Assembly: GCA_900550445.1 (NCBI GenBank)
Contig: URSF01000025.1
Location: 1 to 38,421 of the forward strand
Source: an uncultured Rhodospirillaceae bacterium
Lineage (GTDB): Bacteria; Pseudomonadota; Alphaproteobacteria; CAAGCB01; CAG-977
Reading direction: 5' to 3'
Length of the DNA: 38,421 bases
Shown: in pieces, positions 30,929 to 38,421 of the stretch
How positions within the stretch are numbered: the first letter of the stretch is position 1
How the letters are laid out: each line of letters begins with the position of its first letter
The notes under the pieces: generated by a model
Seen by the model: only the letters and a program-made list of their open reading frames with translations
Databases searched by the model: none
What the model was told of the DNA's origin: nothing
Translations under genes and position numbers: made by a program

Positions 30929-32143
30929 ATGGGGTGGAAAGACGATTTGCGTGAAGCTTCTTTTAAAGGGATTCCGTTTTACGTTGATAAAACTGAAGAC
31001 GAATTCGGCAGGCGTATCGTACATAACGAATTTCCCGGAAAGGAAATCGGCAGCATTCAAGACTTAGGCCGCAAAGACGATGTTTACAATATCACCGGTT
31101 TTTTATTCGGCGATTACACCCAAAATTTGAAAAATTTGGAAGACGCGCTTAACGAAGTTGGATCAGGAGCTTTGGTGCATCCGTATCGAGCCTCTTCAAA
31201 CGTTGTTCCTGACGGATACAGCGTGATCCGTATCAAGGACGAAGGCGGATATGCACAAATCAATATGCGTTTTATTAAAGCGGAGTTTGAAGGCGGCATC
31301 GTCATTACGTCCAGTTTTTCCAACAGGTTGTCGGCAGTGGCGCAAAAGGCGGCAGATTTATCGGGATCCGAATTCGCCGCAAAGTTTGACTTAGCGGGGT
31401 TGCCTTCGTCTTTGGCTGAATTAAGCAACACCAAACTTGAAACATTAACCAAAACTTTGCTTGAGCCCGTTTCCGATGTTGCCGCAGGCGTTAAAGAGTT
31501 TCAAGAAGGAACGGCAGAACTGTATAACTCCGTTGCCGAATGGAACGCGGTGATTACGGCTTTTTCGGACAATCCTTTAAAAGCTTTGGCCGGTGGCGCG
31601 GGATTTCAGCAAAATCTGTTGGATCTGTTTCAATTTCCCAGTCTGTCCGAAAAATCAAAACTGATTGCACAGCGGCGGTTCTTCTATGATTTCGGATCAT
31701 CACAACCCAAAAAAAACATTGCGGCAAAATTAAAAAAACAGGTCGATCAAAATGAAAAAGCCTTGTCCGCAGTTATTCGTCAAACGGCTGTCATTGCTGC
31801 TGTTCAAACAGTCTTGAATGTCGATTTTGATACGTATGATGAAGCGGTTTCTTTACGTGACGAACTGGCGGATGTTTTAGATACGGAAATTGTGTCGACC
31901 GAAAATATTGAACTCTCACAAATTCTTCAAAATCTTCAAAAAACACTTGTTGAAGCCATGACGGAACAATCGGCCGATTTAAAAACGGTATCGAACTATG
32001 AAACAAAAAGCGTTCTGCCGGCTTGTGTCATCGCCTATGAATTATATGGCGATTACGCAAAAGCGGACGAAATCGTCAGTCGTAACAAAATCAAAAATCC
32101 TCTGTTCGTTCCGGCAAATAAAACACTGGAGGTGTTGGTATGA
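30929..32143 (+). CDS. DNA circulation family protein (Mu gpN-like)
   Basis: The 404-residue protein starts WKDDLREASFKGIPFYVDKTEDEFGRRIVHNEFPGKEIGSIQDLGRKDDVYNITGFLFG, the gpN pattern, with GALVHPYRASS. The C-terminal half is helical. In Mu-like phages gpN is a baseplate/tail protein that also has the DNA circulation domain name. It begins 1 base after the tape measure stop. Confidence 0.88.
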   Translation: MGWKDDLREASFKGIPFYVDKTEDEFGRRIVHNEFPGKEIGSIQDLGRKDDVYNITGFLFGDYTQNLKNLEDALNEVGSGALVHPYRASSNVVPDGYSVIRIKDEGGYAQINMRFIKAEFEGGIVITSSFSNRLSAVAQKAADLSGSEFAAKFDLAGLPSSLAELSNTKLETLTKTLLEPVSDVAAGVKEFQEGTAELYNSVAEWNAVITAFSDNPLKALAGGAGFQQNLLDLFQFPSLSEKSKLIAQRRFFYDFGSSQPKKNIAAKLKKQVDQNEKALSAVIRQTAVIAAVQTVLNVDFDTYDEAVSLRDELADVLDTEIVSTENIELSQILQNLQKTLVEAMTEQSADLKTVSNYETKSVLPACVIAYELYGDYAKADEIVSRNKIKNPLFVPANKTLEVLV

Positions 32144-33192
32144 TCGGTGTTTCTTTAACGATTGAAGATCAGATTTTTAAAGGCTGGACGTCACTACAAG
32201 CCTCCTCCGCGATAGACGCGATTGCCGGTGAATTTAATATTTCCGCCGAACAATCGGGCGGCGTGTTGCTTTATCCGGGGGCGTCAGCTGTTTTAAAATT
32301 GGAAAATCAAGTCGTTTCTTCCGGTTATATTACCGCTTCAACGGCAGATATATCGGCAAATGAATGCGGATTATCGCTAAAAGGCGCAGATAAAACCGTC
32401 GATTTGGCGGATTGCTCCGTCATCGCCGAACCTGATGAATGGTTCAATCTGAATTTATATGAAATTGCCGTCAAGCTCTGTCAACCTTTTAAGATAAAAG
32501 TCGTCAATCAGGTTTCCGATACGGGCGATGTATTTAAATCTTTTAAAATTCAGCCCGGAGAAACCGTCTTTGATGCTTTGGACAGAGCGGCGAAAGCTCG
32601 CGCTGTTCTGGTGACTTCGGATACTTCCGGCAATCTGGTTTTAACACGAGCGGGCTTAAACGGATCCGCAGACGATTTGATTTACGGTGAAAATATTCTT
32701 GAAGCCGTTTTGAATTCAGATTGGTCAAACCGTTTTTCAAACTATGTTGTTAAAAATCAAACGGTCATGACGGACGACACGCAAGAAAATGCCAATGCTT
32801 CGGGAACTTCCGAAGATTTGAACGTCAAGCGTTACCGTCCGTTGTTACAGGTCATACAAAATACGCAAAGCGGGATTGCCGTTTCCGAACTGGCGGCATG
32901 GGAAGCCTGCGTTCGTTCCGGTTGTTCGGCAAGTGTTGAAATCACGGTTCAAGGTTGGACGCAAACGAACGGACTTCTTTGGCAGAAAAACACCTTGTCC
33001 CGTGTTTATATTCCGCGTTTCGGGATCAATTCTAATCTTTTGATCAAACAAGTGTCTTTTTCTTTAGACGATAACGGGGCAAAGACAAGGCTTTCCCTTG
33101 TTAATCCTGACGCATACAAACGTTTGCCGATCGTAAAGAAAACCAAAGACGCGGGCGGCCTTTTACCGCCGGACGCGATTGAAATCAAATGA
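32140..33192 (+). CDS. Baseplate hub protein (Mu gpP-like)
   Basis: The 350-residue protein resembles the gpD/gp27-type hub: SLTIEDQIFKGWTSLQASSAIDAIAGEFNISAEQ, YEIAVKLCQPFKIKVVNQV, GETVFDALDRAAKARAVLVTSDTSGNLVLTRAG. It would form the central hub under the tail tube. The 4-base overlap with the gpN gene indicates coupling. Confidence 0.85.
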   Translation: MIGVSLTIEDQIFKGWTSLQASSAIDAIAGEFNISAEQSGGVLLYPGASAVLKLENQVVSSGYITASTADISANECGLSLKGADKTVDLADCSVIAEPDEWFNLNLYEIAVKLCQPFKIKVVNQVSDTGDVFKSFKIQPGETVFDALDRAAKARAVLVTSDTSGNLVLTRAGLNGSADDLIYGENILEAVLNSDWSNRFSNYVVKNQTVMTDDTQENANASGTSEDLNVKRYRPLLQVIQNTQSGIAVSELAAWEACVRSGCSASVEITVQGWTQTNGLLWQKNTLSRVYIPRFGINSNLLIKQVSFSLDDNGAKTRLSLVNPDAYKRLPIVKKTKDAGGLLPPDAIEIK

Positions 33193-33199
33193 GGCTTTA

Positions 33200-33799
33200 A
33201 TGGATACTTTAACAAGGCTTTTAAAAAACATTCAATCCCGCGTTTTATTGATGATCGGGCGCGGCGTTTTAAAGGCTGTGTCAGATAATTCAAACGCCCA
33301 GTTATGTCAGGTATCTTTGTTGGACGGAGAATTAAAAAGCAATGTGGAACGCATTCAAGACTACGGCATTACATCCGTTCCTCCCGAAGGTTCTTTAGCC
33401 ACAGTTTTATTTGTCGGCGGAGACCGATCAAACGGATTGATCATTGCCGCGGAAGACAGAAAAATCCGCGTTAAAGGGCTAAAAGCCGGTGAAATCGCCA
33501 TTTACACGGACGAAGGCGATGAAATCTATTTAAAACGCGGGAACGAAATCGCCCTTAAGACAAAAACAATGACCGTATCGGCAGAGGCGGCTGTTGATAT
33601 TACGGCTCCGACCATAACTCTGAACGGAGCTGTCAACATTTCAGAAACATTAAACGTTACGCAAAACATCACCGGTCAAGCGGAAGTCTGTGATCAAACA
33701 GGAAATATGACGACTATCAGATCCATTTTTGACGCGCATACGCATAAAGATTCCGTTCAACTTCCGACAACGCCGCCGCTTGTAACAATGGGAGGCTGA
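33200..33799 (+). CDS. Baseplate spike protein (gpV/Mu gp45-like)
   Basis: The 199-residue protein has an OB-like N-terminal domain (QLCQVSLLDGELKSNVERIQDYGITSVPPEGSLATVLFVGG), a beta-helix repeat region (ITLNGAVNISETLNVTQNITGQAEVCD) and a C-terminal FDAHTHKDS, whose HxH fits the iron-binding tip of membrane-piercing spikes. ATG 33200 has GAGG upstream; the frame opens at 33179. Confidence 0.9.
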   Translation: MDTLTRLLKNIQSRVLLMIGRGVLKAVSDNSNAQLCQVSLLDGELKSNVERIQDYGITSVPPEGSLATVLFVGGDRSNGLIIAAEDRKIRVKGLKAGEIAIYTDEGDEIYLKRGNEIALKTKTMTVSAEAAVDITAPTITLNGAVNISETLNVTQNITGQAEVCDQTGNMTTIRSIFDAHTHKDSVQLPTTPPLVTMGG

Positions 33800-33800
33800 A

Positions 33801-34193
33801 ATGGACGCGGCGTTTGAAATCACTCAAGAAATGGTTGGAGATCTGGTTTATCAAAACGGCGGACTGAAAACCGACAGCGGATTGAGAACAGCGATTTTGA
33901 TTTCTTTATTTTCAGATGCGCGGGAAGAAAACCGGCGTGGCTGGTGGGGCGGAGAAATCGGTTCAAAGCTTTGGACGCTTCAAAATGCCAAACGTTCGCC
34001 AGAAACGTTGAAAAAAGCGCAGGATTTCGCACAAGACGCTCTATCTTGGCTGATTGAAGAAAAAATCTGCAAAAAAGTGTCCGTTTCGGCGGCGTATGAC
34101 AATTACGGCCGCTTGATGCTTTCCGTTGATCTGCAAAAACATGACGGCAACGCCCGCTTTGACTTTTTATGGAGAAACGACAATGGCCTTTAA
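33801..34193 (+). CDS. GP46 family baseplate protein
   Basis: The 130-residue protein has LKTDSGLRTAILISLFSDAREENRRGWWGGEIGSKLWTL, the GP46/gpW-like pattern (tail lysozyme-associated wedge protein) of Mu-like baseplates. It sits between the spike and the gp47/J gene in the standard order. Confidence 0.88.
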   Translation: MDAAFEITQEMVGDLVYQNGGLKTDSGLRTAILISLFSDAREENRRGWWGGEIGSKLWTLQNAKRSPETLKKAQDFAQDALSWLIEEKICKKVSVSAAYDNYGRLMLSVDLQKHDGNARFDFLWRNDNGL

Positions 34194-35247
34194 TACACCA
34201 AGCTATGAAGATTTGTTGGAACAAAACAAGGCGAATATTCGTTCAAAGTTTCCGGACGCCAGTTTGTTGTCTCGTTCGTTTTTGACCGTTTATGCCAAAA
34301 TAATCGCTATGGCGACATACGGCCTTTATAAGTTCGGCGAATGGATTTTCCGCCAGATCTTTATTGATACGGCCGATGCGGAAAATTTGGAACGCCATGC
34401 TAAAAACAGAGGAAAGCCAAGAAAAGAAGCCAGTTTCGCGCAAGGAAACGTCATCTTTAAAGGAACAAACAATGTTTCAATCCCCGCGGATACGGAATTA
34501 AAACGCGCTGACGGCGTTTTCTATAAAACAACATCTTCCGCCGTCATCGCGGACGGTCAAGCTGTCGTTCCCGTCAAAGCCGTTGATGCCGGTCAAAGCG
34601 GCAACCTTGAAGCCGATTCAGTTTTATCCATGACATCGGCGATTGTCGGTATTGAAACGACTGTAAATGTTGCCGAAAACGGCATCTCCGGAGGATATGA
34701 CGTTGAAGACATAGAAGACCTGCGCGCACGTTTAAAATCGTTTATTCAAAATCCGCCATTGGGTGGAGCGGACTCGGACTATGTCGCTTGGGCTAAAGAA
34801 GTTCCGGGCGTCACCCGTGCATGGTGTTATCCGAATGCCATGGGATTGGGAACGGTCGTCGTTCGTTTCGTTATGGATAATAAAACAGATACGATACTGC
34901 CTGATGAAAACGAAATTCAATCCGTTCAAGACTATATCCTTTCTAAAGTACCGGCAACCGTTGAAGAAGTTTACGTCTTGGCTCCAACCGCAAAAGTCGT
35001 TGATTTTGTCATCAATGATTTAAACCCGAACGATGACGATACAAAAGCCGGCATTCGTTCAAATTTGGAAGATCTTTTCCTTTCGGCAGAACCCGGCAAA
35101 GTCTTAAAACTGAATGCAATCCGAAACGCCGTCATTACGGTCACTGAAGACCACGTTTTAGCAGCACCGACAGCGGACATTCATACTCAAGACCATGAAC
35201 TTGCGATTTTAGGTTCCATCTCTTACGGAACAAGCGAGGTCGCATGA
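34183..35247 (+). CDS. Baseplate protein J family (Mu gp47-like)
   Basis: The 354-residue protein begins FNTPSYEDLLEQNKANIRSKFPDASLLSRSF and includes FIDTADAENLERHAKNRGKPRKEASFAQGNVIF and IQNPPLGGADSDYVAWAKEVPGVTRAWCYPNAMGLGTVVVRFV, the conserved J/gp47 core. It forms the wedge of the baseplate. ATG 34183 overlaps gp46 by 11 bases. Confidence 0.93.
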   Translation: MAFNTPSYEDLLEQNKANIRSKFPDASLLSRSFLTVYAKIIAMATYGLYKFGEWIFRQIFIDTADAENLERHAKNRGKPRKEASFAQGNVIFKGTNNVSIPADTELKRADGVFYKTTSSAVIADGQAVVPVKAVDAGQSGNLEADSVLSMTSAIVGIETTVNVAENGISGGYDVEDIEDLRARLKSFIQNPPLGGADSDYVAWAKEVPGVTRAWCYPNAMGLGTVVVRFVMDNKTDTILPDENEIQSVQDYILSKVPATVEEVYVLAPTAKVVDFVINDLNPNDDDTKAGIRSNLEDLFLSAEPGKVLKLNAIRNAVITVTEDHVLAAPTADIHTQDHELAILGSISYGTSEVA

Positions 35248-35825
35248 ATTATCTAAATCAACTTTATGCTCTGCTTCCGAAAGGACGAATTTGGGAACAA
35301 AAACCGGACTCTGTCATGTGTCGCCTGTTAAGCGTGGCGGCAGACGCACTGTACGAGGTTCATCTGTTTTTTGAACAGATTTTGCGCGAATCTGATATTT
35401 CAACAGCTACGGAACTCAGCCTTGAGGAATGGGAAACAGATTACGGGTTGCCGGATATTTGTTCATACGGCGTCAACACCTTGCCCACCGAACGCCGCAA
35501 AGCCGTTCAATCCAGAATGAATATGGGAGCGGGACAAGAAAAAACCGCCTATGAACAAGTGATAAAAGATCTGGGCTATGTCGGTACGCTAACGGCTCTT
35601 CAACCCTTTATCTGCGGAAAATCCCATCTGGGAAAAGACGCTTTAAACAATGAAATCCACTGCCGCTTGTGTCTGATCGTTTCTTTTTATCCGCGCATAA
35701 CAACATTTATAAATGAAAACGGCGAAATGGAAGAAAAAACGGTCTATGGGGACGACCTGATGTGCACGCTTGACCGTATGAAACAATCACATACACGCAT
35801 CTATTACAAAATTTTGGAGGATTAA
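35244..35825 (+). CDS. DUF2313 (YmfQ/Mu gp48-like) baseplate protein
   Basis: The 193-residue protein (YLNQLYALLPKGRIWEQKPDSVMCRLLSVAADALYEVHLFFEQILRESDISTATELSLEEWETDYGLP) fits DUF2313, which in Mu-like phages connects wedge and fibre. It starts within the gp47 stop (ATGA) and is followed directly by the fibre-type gene. Confidence 0.88.
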   Translation: MNYLNQLYALLPKGRIWEQKPDSVMCRLLSVAADALYEVHLFFEQILRESDISTATELSLEEWETDYGLPDICSYGVNTLPTERRKAVQSRMNMGAGQEKTAYEQVIKDLGYVGTLTALQPFICGKSHLGKDALNNEIHCRLCLIVSFYPRITTFINENGEMEEKTVYGDDLMCTLDRMKQSHTRIYYKILED

Positions 35826-36353
35826 ATGAAATATAATCAGCCGCATAATGAAACGGATCCGAACGCAACATATAAGGATTTCAACCTTGATACAGGCGAA
35901 GCCGGATCTATCCCTCCCGCAATCGCCATTGAAGCCCCGCAACGTGAGATAGTGAATGCGATTACGGCGGCGGGGTTGACGCCCGATGCCGATGATAACA
36001 CGCAATTATCTCAAGCCATTAAAGCAGAAATCAAGGCAGACCTTCAGGACATCACCGCGATTAGCGCAACGTCGGGGACTGTCGCGTTAAATGCCAACAC
36101 TTTATATAAAATGACGATCAGCGGAGCTACGACATTTACTCTGCCGTCAACGGTTAATGCAACAAAGCATAATCAAATCAAAATATTGACCAACCTGTCC
36201 GTTGTATCGGCGATCAATTTCGGCACGACGAAGTATTTTAACTGCGAGGCTCCCGACATGAGCGAAGCGGGATTTTACGATATTTATATCGACTACGATC
36301 CGCACCAGTCTTCGTGGGTGGCAGGGGCGATCCGCAAAGGGGAGCCAGGATGA
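35826..36353 (+). CDS. Tail fibre base or proximal fibre protein
   Basis: The 175-residue protein begins DPNATYKDFNLDTGEAGSIPPAIAIEAPQREIVNAITAAGLTPDADDNTQLSQAIKAE, the N-terminal attachment pattern of Mu-like fibre proteins (NP..GY.DGN..TG..GS..PA.AIE.PQREIV). The remaining part is beta-strand rich. It is short for a whole fibre, so the distal parts may be the downstream glycine-rich proteins. Confidence 0.8.
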   Translation: MKYNQPHNETDPNATYKDFNLDTGEAGSIPPAIAIEAPQREIVNAITAAGLTPDADDNTQLSQAIKAEIKADLQDITAISATSGTVALNANTLYKMTISGATTFTLPSTVNATKHNQIKILTNLSVVSAINFGTTKYFNCEAPDMSEAGFYDIYIDYDPHQSSWVAGAIRKGEPG

Positions 36354-36949
36354 AGCGTTATCACAGCAAAGAATTACTTTTGTTAAAAAAAATCTATGAT
36401 AAAGATCAAATCTTGTTTGAAAGTGCCACGCCGGGATCATACCAATTAGAAATATTGGACAATGGCACTTTTGAATATACCGCTTGCGGCGGTGGCGGCG
36501 GTGGCGGCGGTTCAGCAGGTGCTCACGCTTGGTATGGTGGAACTGGCGGATCAGCAGCAGCATTTAGCGGTTTTATTGTCTTAAAGAAAGGCCTTTATAC
36601 AATAAACATCGGAGCAGGAGGACCGGGCGGCGCACCGTCAGGATCAAACGCTTACGCTGGCGGGAACGGCGAAAACACCTCTTTTTTGTTAAATGAAATA
36701 AATCTCATAAACACTGGTGGTGGACATGGAGGAAACGGAACAGGTGGTTCGTACAACGACGGTGCCGGGGGCATTTTATCTGTTCATTCTTCAATAGAAA
36801 TAATTTCTTCAAAAATACAGAAAAACGGGGTTGCCGCTTCTACTGTGTCAATTTTAGGTAACGGATTTGGATCCGGTGGATACGCTCAAGCAGCTAACTG
36901 GGGAACAAATGGAACCGGCGGATATGTAAAGCTTATATATAAATTTTAA
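36350..36949 (+). CDS. Glycine-rich fibre-tip/adhesin-like protein
   Basis: The 199-residue protein has a short leader (KRYHSKELLLLKKIYDKDQILFESATPGSYQLEIL) and a glycine-rich body with runs of eight G (YTACGGGGGGGG), GTGGSAAAFSGF, GAGGPGGAPSG and GHGGNGTGG. Such composition fits polyglycine-II-type adhesins that determine receptor choice in some phages. The start overlaps the previous stop (ATGA). Host-specificity is inferred. Confidence 0.7.
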   Translation: MKRYHSKELLLLKKIYDKDQILFESATPGSYQLEILDNGTFEYTACGGGGGGGGSAGAHAWYGGTGGSAAAFSGFIVLKKGLYTINIGAGGPGGAPSGSNAYAGGNGENTSFLLNEINLINTGGGHGGNGTGGSYNDGAGGILSVHSSIEIISSKIQKNGVAASTVSILGNGFGSGGYAQAANWGTNGTGGYVKLIYKF

Positions 36950-36961
36950 GAGGGGACAATT

Positions 36962-37414
36962 ATGAAATACGCAAAATTGATTAACGAAAATCAAATCGAA
37001 ACTGCTCCTAAAAACAAAGGAGCATGGATCAATTACGACAAAAATGCTGAACTTTTAGAAGCAGACGGCTATTTGCCCGTCGTCGTTATCGAAGAACCGA
37101 CAGCTGAAAAACCGATTGTCAAATATCGGGAAATCAACGGACAGATTGAACAGTATGCCGAAGCCGCGCCGGTTTCAAACGTTGCCGAACCGACCACTGA
37201 ACAACTGGAAATGCAAATTCGGGCGCAACGTAATTCACTGCTTACACTTTGCGACTGGACGCAGTTGCCCGATGCGCCTTTAACGGCGGAGCAAAAGCAA
37301 GAATGGGCTGAATATCGGCAAGCCCTTCGTGATGTCCCCGAACAGACGGGCTTTCCCGATGCCGTTATTTGGCCGTCCACACCTTCTGCGGAGGCGTCAA
37401 ATGCTAGCGCTTAA
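36962..37414 (+). CDS. Tail fibre assembly/chaperone-type protein
   Basis: The 150-residue protein has a C-terminal pattern RAQRNSLLTLCDWTQLPDAPL...WAEYRQALRDVPEQTGFP and IWPSTP, common in phage tail assembly proteins next to fibre genes. The N-terminal half is strand-rich (YAKLINENQIETAPKNKGAWINYD). It probably helps fold or attach the glycine-rich fibres on either side. Confidence 0.75.
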   Translation: MKYAKLINENQIETAPKNKGAWINYDKNAELLEADGYLPVVVIEEPTAEKPIVKYREINGQIEQYAEAAPVSNVAEPTTEQLEMQIRAQRNSLLTLCDWTQLPDAPLTAEQKQEWAEYRQALRDVPEQTGFPDAVIWPSTPSAEASNASA

Positions 37415-37421
37415 ATTGTCG

Positions 37422-37433
37422 CCCCCCCCCCCC
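37422..37433 (+). repeat. 12-C homopolymer in a gene gap
   Basis: Twelve C residues lie 7 bases after the assembly gene stop and 43 bases before the next start. Long homopolymers slip easily during replication. Shifting the tract does not open a fusion with the downstream gene in the simplest one-base deletion, as a TGA follows at 37435. Confidence 0.85.
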
Positions 37434-37476
37434 GTGATTCTAAGAGTTGTTGCGTCTCTTATAACGGAGGCGCGGT

Positions 37477-38145
37477 ATGAAGGAATATTGGTCGAAAGCA
37501 ATGTTAATGAACCAAAAAGCGAAATTTGACCCAGTAACTTTTACGGAAAACGGAACGTGGATCGTTCCGCGCGGCATTAAACAAATTGCCGTAGATTGCG
37601 TTGCCGCGCAAGGGTGGAACGTCTATGACGGACACGGGTTGGGCGGACGGGTACAGTGCATTTTAAACGTAACCCCTAAAGAAATTTTGCATATTACCGT
37701 CGGGATAGCCAGAACGTCTGCCGCCCAATCCGTCTACAACGCATCGGACATCAGAACCGTCAGCGATGATATGAATACGCGTTTGATCGTTGCCGGCGGT
37801 GGCGGCGACTACGGTGAAGGCTGGTCATACGCCGGTAACGGCGGAGGTCTTATCGGAGAATCCGGTGCTGCCACATACGGAGTTCAATCAACCGCCGGCA
37901 CACAATCGGCAGGAGGCAACCCGAACGGTACTTTCGGCTCCGGCGGATTGGCAAACGGCAGACGCGGCGGTGACGGTTGGTATGGCGGCGGCGGAGGTGT
38001 CATTTTCTTTGTCAGCGGACATTACGGAACCGCCGGAGCCGGCGGCGGGTCGTCATACACGCACCCGACGTTATGCAGCGACGTAATCCACACGCAAGGC
38101 TATCGAACGGGAAACGGTTATATCACAATATCAATGGTGGAATGA
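37477..38145 (+). CDS. Second glycine-rich fibre protein
   Basis: The 222-residue protein starts after GGAGG (37466-37470). It has FTENGTWIVPRGIKQIAVDCVAAQG, a beta-type lead-in, then a glycine-rich region with GGGGDYGEGWSYAGNGGG, GSGGLANGRRGGDGWYGGGGG and GTAGAGGGSSYTHP, ending in a GYITISMVE-type strand. The ending GYVKLIYKF of the first glycine-rich protein is similar, so they are probably paralogues. Role: receptor-binding fibre tip, inferred. Confidence 0.7.
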   Translation: MKEYWSKAMLMNQKAKFDPVTFTENGTWIVPRGIKQIAVDCVAAQGWNVYDGHGLGGRVQCILNVTPKEILHITVGIARTSAAQSVYNASDIRTVSDDMNTRLIVAGGGGDYGEGWSYAGNGGGLIGESGAATYGVQSTAGTQSAGGNPNGTFGSGGLANGRRGGDGWYGGGGGVIFFVSGHYGTAGAGGGSSYTHPTLCSDVIHTQGYRTGNGYITISMVE

Positions 38146-38421
38146 TGAAATACGCTTTTTCAAAAAATTCGTTAAAACGTTTAAACGAACTTGATCCGCG
38201 CTTAAAAGCTCTGGCCGTTTTGATGATGCAAAAACAGGTTATGGACTTTGCCATCATCTGCGGACATCGCGGAGAAACCGAACAAAATGCGGCTTTTTAT
38301 TCGGGAAAATCAAAGCTCAGATTCCCGAACTCAAAACACAATTCTTTACCGGCACAAGCGTATGAGCGCGTGCCATACCCGATCCCTTTAAACGCGGCGG
38401 GGGATTGGGACGATAAATCCC
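38145..38421 (+). CDS. M15-type endolysin/endopeptidase, N-terminal part
   Basis: The frame runs off the window end; 92 residues are seen. Pattern: SKNSLKRLNELDPRLKALAVLMMQKQVMDFAIICGHRGETEQNAAFYSGKSKLRFPNSKHNSLPAQAYERVPYPIPL, matching phage L-alanyl-D-glutamate peptidase-like lysins. His65 is the zinc ligand. The usual Asp of SKHNxxPSxAVD is Glu here (Glu74). ATG 38142 and 38145 are both possible starts; 38142 overlaps the fibre stop. Confidence 0.8.
   Translation, partial: MKYAFSKNSLKRLNELDPRLKALAVLMMQKQVMDFAIICGHRGETEQNAAFYSGKSKLRFPNSKHNSLPAQAYERVPYPIPLNAAGDWDDKS

Larger units (their letters stand above)
5035..38421 (+). mobile_element. Mu-like transposable prophage (left part, right end not in window)
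   Basis: A continuous set of transposable-phage genes fills the rest of the window: repressor, Ner-like, MuA-like DDE transposase, MuB-like ATPase, GemA, Mor-like activator, then head and contractile-tail genes in Mu order. The left end is not precisely visible. It must lie between the tRNA terminator (4795) and the first phage gene (5115), and I place it provisionally at the first end-type repeat (5035). The right end and the flanking target duplication are outside. No integrase is seen, which fits a transposition mechanism. The prophage looks intact: I saw no broken essential gene. Confidence 0.85.

Noticed and set aside
37401..37529. Phase-variable fusion of the 12-C tract with the second glycine-rich gene
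   Set aside because: Deleting one C would put the upstream frame into the downstream one, but a TGA at 37435 lies immediately after the tract, so no fusion results.

Overview
The first 4.8 kb is a chromosomal segment that looks alphaproteobacterial. The order bamE-like lipoprotein (divergent), DUF177, rpmF, plsX, fabH, ihfA, MerR-like regulator, tRNA-Pro(GGG) is the fatty-acid/phospholipid cluster typical of that class. Base composition is moderate by eye, and the L32 protein is the zinc (four-cysteine) form. The exact species cannot be read from the sequence.

From just after the tRNA terminator to the right edge of the window lies one transposable, contractile-tailed (Mu-like) prophage; its right end is outside the window. 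Left to right: (1) an end region with repeats (about 4.8-5.1 kb); (2) an immunity region with a leftward repressor and a small membrane protein, a four-site operator array with divergent promoters, and a rightward Ner-like regulator; (3) an early operon with a DDE transposase (MuA type), an AAA+ target activator (MuB type), small DNA-binding proteins and DUF3164; (4) a c4-type RNA directly upstream of an antirepressor-like gene; (5) ASCH-like, GemA and Mor/C-like activator genes; (6) a leftward cargo pair, DUF5131 (Gp37/Gp68) plus TcmP, with its own promoter; (7) late genes: TraR/DksA zinc finger, DUF2730, small and large terminase, portal, a MuF head protein carrying a C-terminal toxin-like domain, a possible structured RNA, a second leftward cargo gene (DUF5677-like), a protease-capsid fusion, connectors, sheath, tube, tail chaperone with a likely -1 frameshift, tape measure, baseplate genes gpN to gp48, two glycine-rich fibre proteins, and the start of an M15-type endolysin.

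How it works together: the repressor and Ner-like protein would compete at the operator array to decide lysogeny or transposition. The A and B proteins would transpose and replicate the phage, the Mor-like activator would switch on the late operons, and the late genes build a myovirus. The head module (portal, protease-capsid fusion, HK97 gp10-like protein) is not the classical Mu set, whereas the early and tail modules are, so the phage is mosaic.

The most interesting material lies outside the ordinary phage genes: a candidate structured RNA (21852-21963) immediately after the MuF-toxin gene; the DUF5131/TcmP cargo pair; a 24-bp element repeated exactly at the promoter-side border of both leftward cargo loci, once joined to a 17-C tract; and the c4-like RNA/antirepressor switch. 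All family assignments come from reading motifs by eye. No database search was run.
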